DNA of 7,113 nt. It comes from Pseudomonadota bacterium (GTDB lineage: Bacteria > Desulfobacterota > DSM-4660 > Desulfatiglandales > B25-G16). The stretch is taken from NCBI GenBank assembly GCA_015223015.1, contig JADFWK010000099.1, forward strand, positions 1 through 7,113, read 5' to 3'. The position numbers and the translations under genes are program-made. Within the stretch, counting starts at the first letter, position 1; each line of letters starts with the position of its first letter. The notes below the pieces were generated by a model. It was not told where the DNA came from and made no database searches. It worked only from the letters and a program-made list of their open reading frames with translations. Positions 1 to 5,971 of the stretch are shown piece by piece.

Positions 1-1346
1 GATTCAAAGGGAGCTTCGGATTTCACCGGGGCTTGGAGGTCGCCAAAGGCAAGGGGTTCTCCCCTGCTGAGGATAAGGGCCCGTTCCACCGCATTCTCCA
101 GTTCCCGGACATTGCCCGGCCACGGGTAGGCCATGAGCCTTGCAAGGGCGCCCGGCTCCAGGGTCGGCATATCCACCAGGCCCATCTCGCGGGACTTCTT
201 TTGCATGAAGTGCTGCACCAGGGAGGAGATGTCGCCCTTTCTATCCCTGAGGGGCGGGATAGCAATGGGAAAGACCTTGAGCCGGAAGTAGAGATCTTCG
301 CGGAACTTCCTATCCCTGATCATTACCTCCAGGTCGCTATTGGTGGCGGCGATGACCCGGATATCCACCTTGATCGGCTCCGTTCCACCCACCCTCTCAA
401 TCTCCTTTTCCTGCAAAACCCTCAAAAGCCTCACCTGGGCCTCAAGCTGAAGCTCGCCCACTTCATCAAGGAATATTGTTCCGCCGTGAGCCCGTTCGAA
501 ACGCCCTCGCTTGCGGGAAATCGCTCCGGTAAAGGCACCCTTTTCATGACCGAACAGCTCGCTATCCATGAGGTTCTCGGGAATAGCTCCGCAGTTGACG
601 GTGATAAATGGCCCGTCTTTGCGAGGAGAGAGGTTATGAACGGCTCCGGCGATAACCTCTTTGCCTGTGCCTGTTTCTCCTGAAAGCAGGACCGGACTGG
701 AAAGCGGTGCCACTTGCCGCACCATCTCCATCACACCCCTCAGCCCGAAATCAGCACCGATGATCTCCTCCCCTGCAATCTGTCGCAACTCACTGTGGAG
801 GAAACGGTTATCCTCGGCAAGCAGTTCCTTGAGTTCAAGTAATTCCTTGTATCTGAGACTGTTGGACATTGCGATGGCAAAGGGTTCCCTGAGCAGGGAG
901 ATCAGGCCGGCATGTTCCTGGGAGAACCTGCCGCTGCCCTGGGCGAGAAAGATCACCGCACCAACGATATCTGTGCCCACGATTAGTCGAATAGATAGAA
1001 GGGAGGAATCCTTGTCCAGTAGGCCCTTGGATATCCAGGGCCTGGCCGGAGCATACCCCTCTGCCCGCTCTACGACCTGGCTCTGTGAACCAGGGATCCC
1101 CAAGAACTTGCGTGCCTCCGGGGGCACGCTCACGCTAACATTAAGGAGCGACCCACTCTCGGTGGAGGCAGTGGCAAGGGCAAGTTGTTCTCCCTTATCA
1201 GGGTAATAGTGGGTTAGATACACGCTGTCTGCCGGAATAAAGCCCCGGAGATACATGAAGCTTTCGTACAGAAACGTTTCTACATCCAGGCTGCCGCAGA
1301 TGCGCAGCGTGGCCTCGCGAAAGAATTCCTCCTCATCAACCTGCAT
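1..1346 (-). CDS. Sigma-54-dependent transcriptional activator with N-terminal GAF-like domain (NtrC family), C-terminus cut by window edge
   Basis: This is a bacterial enhancer-binding protein that would use ATP hydrolysis to open promoters bound by sigma-54 RNA polymerase. The frame is open for 448 codons and leaves the window at base 1. The start is the ATG at 1344-1346, preceded by GGAGGAAGG on the minus strand. Residues ~10-160 look like a GAF sensor and ~161-192 are a charged, probably coiled linker. The AAA+ domain follows: Walker A GETGTGKE (223-230), sigma-54 contact loop GAFTGA (270-275), Walker B IFLDEVGEL (291-299), RVIAATN (330-336), the FREDLYFRL arginine-finger region (348-356) and YPWPGNVREL (407-416). 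The Fis-type helix-turn-helix expected after ~residue 450 lies outside. There is no receiver domain, so a small ligand or redox signal sensed by GAF is more likely than phosphorylation (inference). It faces away from a sigma-54 operon starting at 1885 and is its obvious candidate activator. Confidence 0.96.
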   Translation of the reverse strand, partial: MQVDEEEFFREATLRICGSLDVETFLYESFMYLRGFIPADSVYLTHYYPDKGEQLALATASTESGSLLNVSVSVPPEARKFLGIPGSQSQVVERAEGYAPARPWISKGLLDKDSSLLSIRLIVGTDIVGAVIFLAQGSGRFSQEHAGLISLLREPFAIAMSNSLRYKELLELKELLAEDNRFLHSELRQIAGEEIIGADFGLRGVMEMVRQVAPLSSPVLLSGETGTGKEVIAGAVHNLSPRKDGPFITVNCGAIPENLMDSELFGHEKGAFTGAISRKRGRFERAHGGTIFLDEVGELQLEAQVRLLRVLQEKEIERVGGTEPIKVDIRVIAATNSDLEVMIRDRKFREDLYFRLKVFPIAIPPLRDRKGDISSLVQHFMQKKSREMGLVDMPTLEPGALARLMAYPWPGNVRELENAVERALILSRGEPLAFGDLQAPVKSEAPFE

Positions 1347-1396
1347 AGCCTTCCTCCTACCAGTTCAAAAGTTTATTGTGCCTTGGAAAACCCTAT

Positions 1397-1416
1397 CCTC
1401 TGAATATGGTCAGAGG
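1397..1416. promoter_or_regulatory. 7-bp perfect dyad in the leader of the activator gene (possible operator or hairpin)
   Basis: CCTCTGA and TCAGAGG form a perfect inverted repeat around the six bases ATATGG, 51-70 nt upstream of the activator start codon. It could be an operator for autoregulation or an mRNA leader hairpin. It lacks a T-run, so a terminator is unlikely. The dyad is visible; its function is a guess. Confidence 0.35.
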
Positions 1417-1495
1417 GCATTGGCTTTACCATAGAATTCCATCTGCCGAAATCCAATCCCAGCGTGTCGGGACAAATCAAAATAACTAAATGCCC

Positions 1496-1537
1496 AAACC
1501 CAAAGTCAAGCCAAACCAAAGTTGGGATTTTGGGTTT
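1496..1537. repeat. 9-bp inverted repeat, AT-rich
   Basis: AAACCCAAA (1496-1504) is exactly complementary to TTTGGGTTT (1529-1537), with 24 bases between the arms. The right arm touches the direct repeat that flanks the next palindrome, so the two may belong to one composite repeat element. The sequence is low in complexity, so chance pairing is a real alternative. Confidence 0.35.
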
Positions 1538-1609
1538 TGACATTCACCCTGTGTAATCCCCGCTCTGCGGGACGCCCATAGGGCGATTACACAGGGTGAA
1601 TTTGACATT
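1536..1609. repeat. Palindromic element able to fold as a three-way junction, flanked by 9-bp direct repeats (MITE/REP-like)
   Basis: Two 17-base arms, 1542-1558 and 1585-1601, are perfectly complementary (left arm begins ATTCACCC, right arm ends GGGTGAAT). Between them are two smaller hairpins: CCCGC-TCT-GCGGG (1559-1571) and GCCC-ATA-GGGC (1574-1584). Together they make a stem with two side hairpins, a three-way junction with almost no unpaired bases. TTTGACATT occurs at both edges (1536-1544 and 1601-1609) like a target-site duplication, although it overlaps the arm ends slightly. No transposase is present, so if mobile it would be a non-autonomous element. It lies far from both start codons and has no T-run. 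A structured regulatory DNA site is the alternative. Confidence 0.6.
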
Positions 1610-1715
1610 TGAGCTTTTTCATTTGATATTGAACCTCTGAAAATCTACCAAACAGCAGCCCGCTCTGGGGGCCCAAGCAAAGCCAAGCCCTTTAGCCCGG
1701 GATTCCCTATCTGTC

Positions 1716-1780
1716 CTATAGTCCACTTTAGACGCAAAGTGCACCATAGTCAATCAACAAAATGCACTATGGGACACTTT
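1716..1780. promoter_or_regulatory. Upstream activating sequences: three copies of a 14-bp motif in two interlocked dyads
   Basis: Three related 14-mers are present: CTATAGTCCACTTT (1716-1729, plus), CTATGGTGCACTTT (1736-1749, minus) and CTATGGGACACTTT (1767-1780, plus). Copies 1 and 2 form a 12/14 dyad with a 6-bp spacer; copies 2 and 3, extended by one base, form a 13/15 dyad with a 15-bp spacer. They lie about 75-140 bp upstream of the predicted start site of the sigma-54 promoter, the usual place for enhancer-binding protein sites. The divergent activator gene is the likely source of the binding protein (inference). Confidence 0.7.
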
Positions 1781-1798
1781 GTAAAGGTGCTTAAATTA

Positions 1799-1811
1799 TA
1801 ACTAATTGATT
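1799..1811 (-). promoter_or_regulatory. IHF binding site
   Basis: On the minus strand the sequence reads AATCAATTAGTTA, which fits the IHF consensus WATCARNNNNTTR at every defined base. It sits in an AT-rich stretch between the putative activator sites (ending 1780) and the -24 box (1830), where IHF bends DNA at many sigma-54 promoters. Confidence 0.65.
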
Positions 1812-1829
1812 TTACTGCAAAATATATTT

Positions 1830-1845
1830 TGGCACGCTCGATGCT
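1830..1845 (+). promoter_or_regulatory. Sigma-54 (-24/-12) promoter of the molybdoenzyme operon
   Basis: TGGCACG-CTCG-ATGCT matches the consensus TGGCACG-N4-TTGCW at all but one defined base. The GG (1831-1832) and GC (1843-1844) dinucleotides have the required 12-bp register. Transcription should begin near 1855-1857, giving a leader of about 30 nt before the ATG at 1885. No competing sigma-70 promoter was seen here. Confidence 0.85.
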
Positions 1846-1884
1846 TAATAGTAAGGCAAAACCCAGAAGAGGAGAGGGAAAATA

Positions 1885-2202
1885 ATGAAATGGATGGAAA
1901 CAATCAAGGTGCAATCAGCGACTGGTAAAGACCAGACCACTGAAAGCGAATTAAACATATTGGCACACGAGGTTCAGAAGAATCCTGCCCGTCAAGGGTT
2001 GCGGGAGGCTACAGTTTCCAGCCATGCCACAGTACCAGGATATTTCGCTCTGCGGCTATTTTGGGATACCGATGATCCGGAAGCCAGCGGAAGTCTTTTA
2101 GGAATGAACCTCGCGCAAAGCCTGAAGGTTTTCGGCCTTGTAGACCACTCCGTATGGATCGAAGGCAGTAAAACGAAAGGAGGTAAAGAAAATGTGCTGT
2201 AG
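1885..2202 (+). CDS. Small conserved-looking protein of unknown function, first gene of the sigma-54 operon
   Basis: A 105-aa soluble protein without signal peptide or membrane segment. The ATG is preceded by a purine-rich GGAGAGGG (1871-1878), a moderate ribosome binding site. I do not recognise a named domain. The N-terminal MKWMETIKVQSA, the central PGYFALRLFWDTDDPE (51-66) and SGSLLGMNLAQSLKVFGLVDHSVWIE (68-93) suggest a compact alpha/beta fold of two strands and a helix, and the last block has the look of a conserved core. I have a vague memory of similar ~100-aa proteins ending in LKEFGLVNHSIWIE in deltaproteobacteria, but cannot verify it. The tail after 93 is lysine/glycine-rich and overlaps the next gene by 11 nt. 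Its first position in the operon, with coupled translation, argues for a role alongside the methyltransferase and molybdoenzyme. Confidence 0.8.
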   Translation: MKWMETIKVQSATGKDQTTESELNILAHEVQKNPARQGLREATVSSHATVPGYFALRLFWDTDDPEASGSLLGMNLAQSLKVFGLVDHSVWIEGSKTKGGKENVL

Positions 2203-2773
2203 AAGAAACAGGAGACAGTGCCGATCTGGTCTTGAGACATCAAACATCGCCTATTGGACGATTCGTCTGATGCATGATAACCCCCTCCTGCCATTAGTGA
2301 GAAATCCGTACAAGCTCCTAAAGGCAGCGGGACTAGAGGAGGGCCAAAAAGTAATCGAGGTTGGATGCGGACCGGGCTTCTTTACCATCCCCGCGGCAAG
2401 AATAGTGGGAGATGAAGGCCATGTGTATGCGGTCGATATACATCCCCTTGCCGTAAAGAGAGTGAAAGAGAAAATCAAAAGAGATGGCATAAAGAACGTC
2501 AAGCCCCTGCTTGCAAATGCCTCTGACACCGGGCTATCAGATGGAAGCATTGACCTTGCCTTCCTGTTTGGTCTCCGATACGTCTCAGGCGGCCTAGCAA
2601 ATGTACTCTGTGAGCTTCATCGTGTTTTGAAGTCAGGTGGCACGCTCTCGTTTGAGAAAACCAGGGGTTCAGAGAAAGATCTCATTAGAGACGCAGGGCG
2701 CGTAGGCTTTGCATATTCAGAGAAACAGGGAAGGATTTTCTTATTTCGAAAGACCAAAAGAAATGGAGGATAG
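2192..2773 (+). CDS. Class I SAM-dependent methyltransferase
   Basis: A 193-aa Rossmann-fold methyltransferase that would transfer a methyl group from S-adenosylmethionine to an unknown acceptor. The ATG at 2192 lies inside the end of the previous gene and has a strong AAAGGAGGT site (2176-2184) 7 nt upstream, so translation is probably coupled. Motif I, the SAM-binding loop, is VIEVGCGPGFF (54-64). The acidic motif II is VYAVDIHP (78-85), D121 with LAFLFGL fits strand 4, and ELHRVLKSGGTLSFEKT (141-157) is the post-motif typical of the family. The C-terminus (GFAYSEKQGRIFLFRK) ends as usual. At under 200 aa it is a minimal version with no added substrate domain. The N-terminus is unusual: C2, C3 and C10 sit in a run of arginines, which could bind a metal or a thiophilic substrate (speculation). 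It acts in the cytoplasm, while the next gene product is exported. Function in the pathway is unassigned. Confidence 0.9.
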   Translation: MCCRRNRRQCRSGLETSNIAYWTIRLMHDNPLLPLVRNPYKLLKAAGLEEGQKVIEVGCGPGFFTIPAARIVGDEGHVYAVDIHPLAVKRVKEKIKRDGIKNVKPLLANASDTGLSDGSIDLAFLFGLRYVSGGLANVLCELHRVLKSGGTLSFEKTRGSEKDLIRDAGRVGFAYSEKQGRIFLFRKTKRNGG

Positions 2774-2777
2774 TGCC

Positions 2778-5096
2778 ATGAGAAGGATCACGAGAAGGGT
2801 TTTCCTGAAGGCCGCAACCGGCATAGGGGCAACGCTAGCAGTGGGCAAATACACAGATCTACGGAAGTTTAATCTTTCAGCACCATGCGACTCGGCCGAG
2901 GCAGCTCCGACAGTACCACAGAGGCTTGTCACGGTAGTGAGCGATGTGGACGCTCACTCGCAATGTAAAATGAGGGCGCTTGTTAAAGGCGAGAAAGTCG
3001 TTAAGATTCAAGGGGATCCCGAGGACCCCGAAAGTAAGGGTGAGCTCACCTTGAGGGGAAAACACATGAAGGAGATCCTCTATGCGCCCGATAGGCTCAA
3101 ACACCCCATGAAGCGAGTTGGGGCGAAAGGTAAGGGAAAATGGGAGAGAATCTCCTGGGATGAAGCCCTGACGACAATCGCGAACAGGCTGAAGGGGATC
3201 AAGCACAAAAACGGGTCTGAAGCAATACATTTCCTTCACGGCCATTATCACAGTGGCGACATTCTTGGTTCTTATCTACCTCGACTGGCAAACCTTATCG
3301 GGACACCAAATGTGTCAAATCCGAGCCATGTGTGTCATCTCCCAAGGGTGTTCCTGCAATTTAATTATGACCTTGGGGCAGTCGTACCACCTGATGTGGC
3401 ACACACAAACTGCATGATCCTCTGGGGAGGCAATCCCGAGGCCACAAACAAGCCCCAGGAAATAGCGATAAGAGAGGCTCGAGAGAGAGGAGCAAAGCTG
3501 GTTGTCATAGACCCTAGGGTAACCTCCTACGCCGAGGAGTCCGACATCCACGCACAATTACGGCCCGGCACCGATGGCGCTCTGGCCCTGGGAATGCTGA
3601 ACGTCATTGTCAAAGAGGGTCTCTACGACAGGGAATTCGTGGAGAAGTGGACCATCGGGTTTGAAAAACTGGAGAAACACATCGAGGATTATCCCCCGGA
3701 AAAGGTGCAAAATATTACTTGGGTTCCGGCTGAAAAAATTCGGAAAATAGCCCGGATGTACGCCACTACAAAACCGGCATGCATCAGCCCCCGTAATGCA
3801 CTGGATCAGCATACGAACGCATCTTGTGCCATCCGCGCGATCGATATTCTGATGGCGATAACGGGTAATCTGGACGTAAAGGGCGGAAATGTCATTCTGA
3901 TACCTATAGTGATGGGCATGGAGGATCTGAAGCTTTATGAGAAGTTGCCACCTGAGGCCGCGGAAAAGAAGATAGGGGCGGATAAAAGCCTGTACTCCAG
4001 GATTTCCAAAACCTGGCCTTCGGCTCACACGCCTTCTGTATGGGACGCGATAATTCATGGCAAACCCTATCCCATTAAATCGATGTTTGTCATGGCAGCA
4101 AATCCAGTATTAACCTGCGCCAACTCGAAGGTAGTTGAAGACGCTTTACGAAAGTTGGAGTTTCTCGCGGTCACCGACCTATTTATGACGCCGACAGCCG
4201 AGCTCGCCGATATTGTGCTTCCGGCCTGCACCTTTCTTGAACAGACGCGCTTTGTGACCTATGACACCCATGCCGACCATGGATGGAATGTTCACTCGCG
4301 GATTGCACTCAGCCCAAAGGTAGTGGAACCGTTATGGGAAACATGGCCGGATTGGAAAATAATCTGTGAACTGGGAAGAAAGATGGGCTATGGAGAATAC
4401 TTTCCGTGGAAAACCGAGGAGGAAGCCATTGACTACGTGTTAGGACCACTTGACATCACCTGTGAGGATCTCAGGGCCCATCCAGAAGGAATAATCATCC
4501 CTGTTCCTCCTTTTCTATACAATAAATTCAGAGGCTTTTTTGGCAAAATCATGCGGGGAATACTCAAAGTAGCGACTTTCAGGAACTATCCTGAGATTTA
4601 CAAAAAATACGAAGCGAAGGGGTTTATGACACCATCGAAGAAGGTGGAGATTTATTCGGAGCGCTTGGAGAAGCTTGGATATGATCCACTGCCGGTGCAT
4701 AGGGAGCCTGCTGAGAGCCCTGTTTCACGGCCCGACCTGGCCAAGGAATACCCTCTCATATTGATAGCTGGTTCAAAGCTGGAAGCGTACACTCACTCCA
4801 TGATGCGTAATATTCCCGGACTTCGCAAACACGCTCCGGAGAATCTTGTGGAAATCCATCCTGACACAGCGTCAAAACTTGGGATCAACGATGGCAACGT
4901 TGTAAGGGTTGAATCGCCCAGAGGCAGAATCAAGTGTGCGGCCCACATAACAGATCGCATCGATCCGAGAGTCGTTCATCTCTATCATGGATTTGAACAA
5001 AGCAATTGCAATGTCCTCACAGACCATAGAGCATCCGATCCCATTACCGGGTCTACCGGGTTGAAATCGTTATTGTGTAAGGTAGAGAGAATTTAA
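2778..5096 (+). CDS. Tat-exported molybdopterin-dependent oxidoreductase (DMSO reductase superfamily) with degenerate N-terminal Fe-S motif
   Basis: A 772-aa catalytic subunit of the Mo/W-bisPGD family. I chose the ATG at 2778: it has GGAGGA (2765-2770) 7 nt upstream, lies 4 nt after the methyltransferase stop and puts a twin-arginine signal at the start (RRVFLK at 6-11, hydrophobic to ~23, possible AEA cleavage at 40-42). Mature enzyme is therefore predicted periplasmic. Bis-PGD-binding blocks include CMILWGGNPEATNKP (212-226), VVIDPR (242-247), ITGNLDVKGGNV (361-372), VMAANPVL (438-445) and ADIVLPACTFLEQT (477-490). The C-terminal pterin-binding domain is ~658-772. C186 followed by H187 (NPSHVCHLPR) is the probable Mo ligand pair, as in formate dehydrogenase-like members. 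The usual CxxCxxxC...C cluster motif aligns with D56, A59, C63 and T91, so the [4Fe-4S] cluster is probably missing. Fe-S and membrane subunits are absent downstream. The end NVLTDHRASDPITGSTGLKSLLCKVE recalls acetylene-hydratase-like members; substrate unknown. Confidence 0.93.
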   Translation: MRRITRRVFLKAATGIGATLAVGKYTDLRKFNLSAPCDSAEAAPTVPQRLVTVVSDVDAHSQCKMRALVKGEKVVKIQGDPEDPESKGELTLRGKHMKEILYAPDRLKHPMKRVGAKGKGKWERISWDEALTTIANRLKGIKHKNGSEAIHFLHGHYHSGDILGSYLPRLANLIGTPNVSNPSHVCHLPRVFLQFNYDLGAVVPPDVAHTNCMILWGGNPEATNKPQEIAIREARERGAKLVVIDPRVTSYAEESDIHAQLRPGTDGALALGMLNVIVKEGLYDREFVEKWTIGFEKLEKHIEDYPPEKVQNITWVPAEKIRKIARMYATTKPACISPRNALDQHTNASCAIRAIDILMAITGNLDVKGGNVILIPIVMGMEDLKLYEKLPPEAAEKKIGADKSLYSRISKTWPSAHTPSVWDAIIHGKPYPIKSMFVMAANPVLTCANSKVVEDALRKLEFLAVTDLFMTPTAELADIVLPACTFLEQTRFVTYDTHADHGWNVHSRIALSPKVVEPLWETWPDWKIICELGRKMGYGEYFPWKTEEEAIDYVLGPLDITCEDLRAHPEGIIIPVPPFLYNKFRGFFGKIMRGILKVATFRNYPEIYKKYEAKGFMTPSKKVEIYSERLEKLGYDPLPVHREPAESPVSRPDLAKEYPLILIAGSKLEAYTHSMMRNIPGLRKHAPENLVEIHPDTASKLGINDGNVVRVESPRGRIKCAAHITDRIDPRVVHLYHGFEQSNCNVLTDHRASDPITGSTGLKSLLCKVERI

Positions 5097-5128
5097 GATA
5101 ACTTTTATAGAGCAAGAGGTGGGCATAT

Positions 5129-5337
5129 TCATGAGCGGGCCACCACGCAGTACTTGCCTTTGTTAAGTACAAACTTCTTCCGCTCAACAAAGAGGTTCAA
5201 ATACCTATGCAGTTCAGCACCGCTCTCGGGCCGATATCACCTGGACGAATCTTCCACATAAAGCCCGGGCCGAGCTCTTTTCTGATTATCTTCTCGAATT
5301 CCTCCCATGGGCACTCGAGTGTCTTTTCCTTAAACAT
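5129..5337 (-). pseudogene. Small gene (about 69 aa) broken by a single-base frameshift
   Basis: On the minus strand an ATG at 5337 with a strong GGGAGGTG site (5342-5349) opens a frame starting MFKEKTLECPWEEFEKIIRK that stops after 46 aa at 5197-5199. Shifting by one base at GGCCCGAGA (plus 5224-5232) lets the reading continue as ESGAELHRYLNLFVERKKF through a lysine-rich end KGKYCVVARS to a TGA at 5129-5131, giving about 69 aa. Both halves look like ordinary protein and the break sits in a C run, so loss of one C by mutation or by sequencing error fits best. No slippery heptamer for programmed -1 frameshifting is visible. The protein is not recognised; it is soluble, charged and has two cysteines. 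It converges on the molybdoenzyme gene and is followed upstream by another tiny gene on the same strand. Confidence 0.55.
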
Positions 5338-5457
5338 GAGGCACCTCCCGATCTTTGTTTTTCGCTATATTTGTTTGCAATAAATAAGACCGAAGTCAAT
5401 GAATGGTTCTCTTTCACCAACTTTCGGCTGAAAGACTGCTGGCTCAATGTGATGGGT

Positions 5458-5631
5458 TCAATCTTCCTCTACATAGAGTTTTCTGCCTGTAAAAAAACTG
5501 ACTTTTTGACTTTGCAGGTTATACCTCTTGACAATCTCGGGATCGATGTAGACTTTTTCACCATCTATGATCATGTAGACTTTCTTGGAAACTGTTTCGG
5601 CTTTCACATCCTTATCCTTGTAACGAACCAT
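5458..5631 (-). CDS. Small protein of unknown function, 57 aa
   Basis: The ATG at 5629-5631 is chosen because AGGAGG (plus 5641-5646) lies 9 nt upstream. The frame is open further, to 5751, but that extension has no ribosome site and reads as low-quality protein. The product, MVRYKDKDVKAETVSKKVYM to GRKLYVEED, is highly charged and lacks a signal peptide, membrane segment or cysteine. VSKKVYMIIDGEKVYIDPEIVKRYNL (14-39) suggests a two-strand hairpin followed by a short helix. I do not recognise a family. It lies 120 bp upstream of the broken small gene at 5129-5337 on the same strand, and the two may be co-transcribed. The spacing and good ribosome site make it more likely real than not. Confidence 0.65.
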   Translation of the reverse strand: MVRYKDKDVKAETVSKKVYMIIDGEKVYIDPEIVKRYNLQSQKVSFFTGRKLYVEED

Positions 5632-5777
5632 CGACGATACCCTCCTTGTTTTTGATTCATCTGTGCTTTTTAAAGTGTGCTCCCATGGATATTTATTTCG
5701 ACCTCTAAAAGATTGGAAACTGTATTTGTGGCAAGACCTGTTGTAAGACAAGCAATATTTATCATAAATAATCCCCC

Positions 5778-5839
5778 AAGGTGAATTTCAACCTTAACTT
5801 TCAACGCTGGGACTATAATACAAAAAAATATGGAATCAA
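5778..5839 (-). promoter_or_regulatory. Candidate sigma-70 promoter and dyad for the leftward 57-aa gene
   Basis: On the minus strand TTGATT (5834-5839) and TATAGT (5812-5817) are separated by 16 bp, each with one or two differences from consensus. About 10 bp past the expected start lies AAGG-TGAA-T-TTCA-A-CCTT (5778-5795, plus strand), a dyad with one unpaired base that could be an operator. The leader to the ATG at 5631 would be about 175 nt. The match is only moderate. Confidence 0.35.
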
Positions 5840-5971
5840 CAATCACGCCCCTTTATAATCTACATTGGCATATAAGCGGTCACAGGCAGGAGACAGAGAA
5901 ATCGCCTAAGACATAAGGCGTAAGGGTGGCACGCCCCCCCCCATAACGGGTTTGCCCGCATCAAGCACAAC

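Larger units (their letters stand above)
1347..1884. other. 538-bp divergent intergenic region between the sigma-54 activator and its likely target operon
   Basis: No convincing coding sequence is seen here. Reading rightward it holds a 7-bp dyad near the activator start (1397-1416), an AT-rich stretch with a 9-bp inverted repeat AAACCCAAA (1496-1504) and TTTGGGTTT (1529-1537), a large palindromic element (1536-1609), three related 14-bp motifs (1716-1780), an IHF-like site (1799-1811) and a -24/-12 promoter (1830-1845). The 13-mer CCCGCTCTGCGGG of the palindrome (1559-1571) recurs with one mismatch exactly 100 bp further on (1659-1671), perhaps a decayed second copy. I found no clear sigma-70 promoter for the leftward activator gene. 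Confidence 0.8.

Noticed and set aside
33..683. Long open frame on the plus strand (216 codons)
   Set aside because: It lies opposite the AAA+ domain of the sigma-54 activator, whose motifs are unmistakable on the minus strand. The plus-strand translation shows no domain and arises from high GC content.
661..1206. Second plus-strand open frame (181 codons)
   Set aside because: It is antisense to the GAF and linker part of the same activator gene, serine/arginine-rich and without a ribosome site or motif.
1542..1601. The large palindrome as a rho-independent terminator
   Set aside because: There is no T-run next to either arm, the stem has internal hairpins, and neither flanking gene ends here, as both start away from it.
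2709..2777. In-frame ATG 23 codons upstream of the chosen molybdoenzyme start
   Set aside because: It lies within the methyltransferase gene, has no ribosome site and would put 23 extra residues before the twin-arginine signal. The ATG at 2778 has a good site and starts the signal directly.
3558..4058. Minus-strand frame of 166 codons inside the molybdoenzyme gene
   Set aside because: It is fully antisense to a well-supported pterin-binding region and looks like non-protein composition.
5224..5232. Programmed -1 frameshift joining the two halves of the small minus-strand gene
   Set aside because: The sequence GGCCCGAGA does not form an X XXY YYZ slippery heptamer, and no strong downstream hairpin is evident; simple loss of one base fits better.
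5371..5655. Plus-strand frame of 94 codons
   Set aside because: It is antisense to the 57-aa gene, has no ribosome site and is unusually rich in aromatic residues, as expected from complementing a lysine-rich coding strand.
5632..5751. N-terminal extension of the 57-aa minus-strand gene to an ATG at 5751
   Set aside because: No ribosome site precedes 5751, whereas AGGAGG is well placed before the ATG at 5631; the 40 extra residues look like translated spacer.
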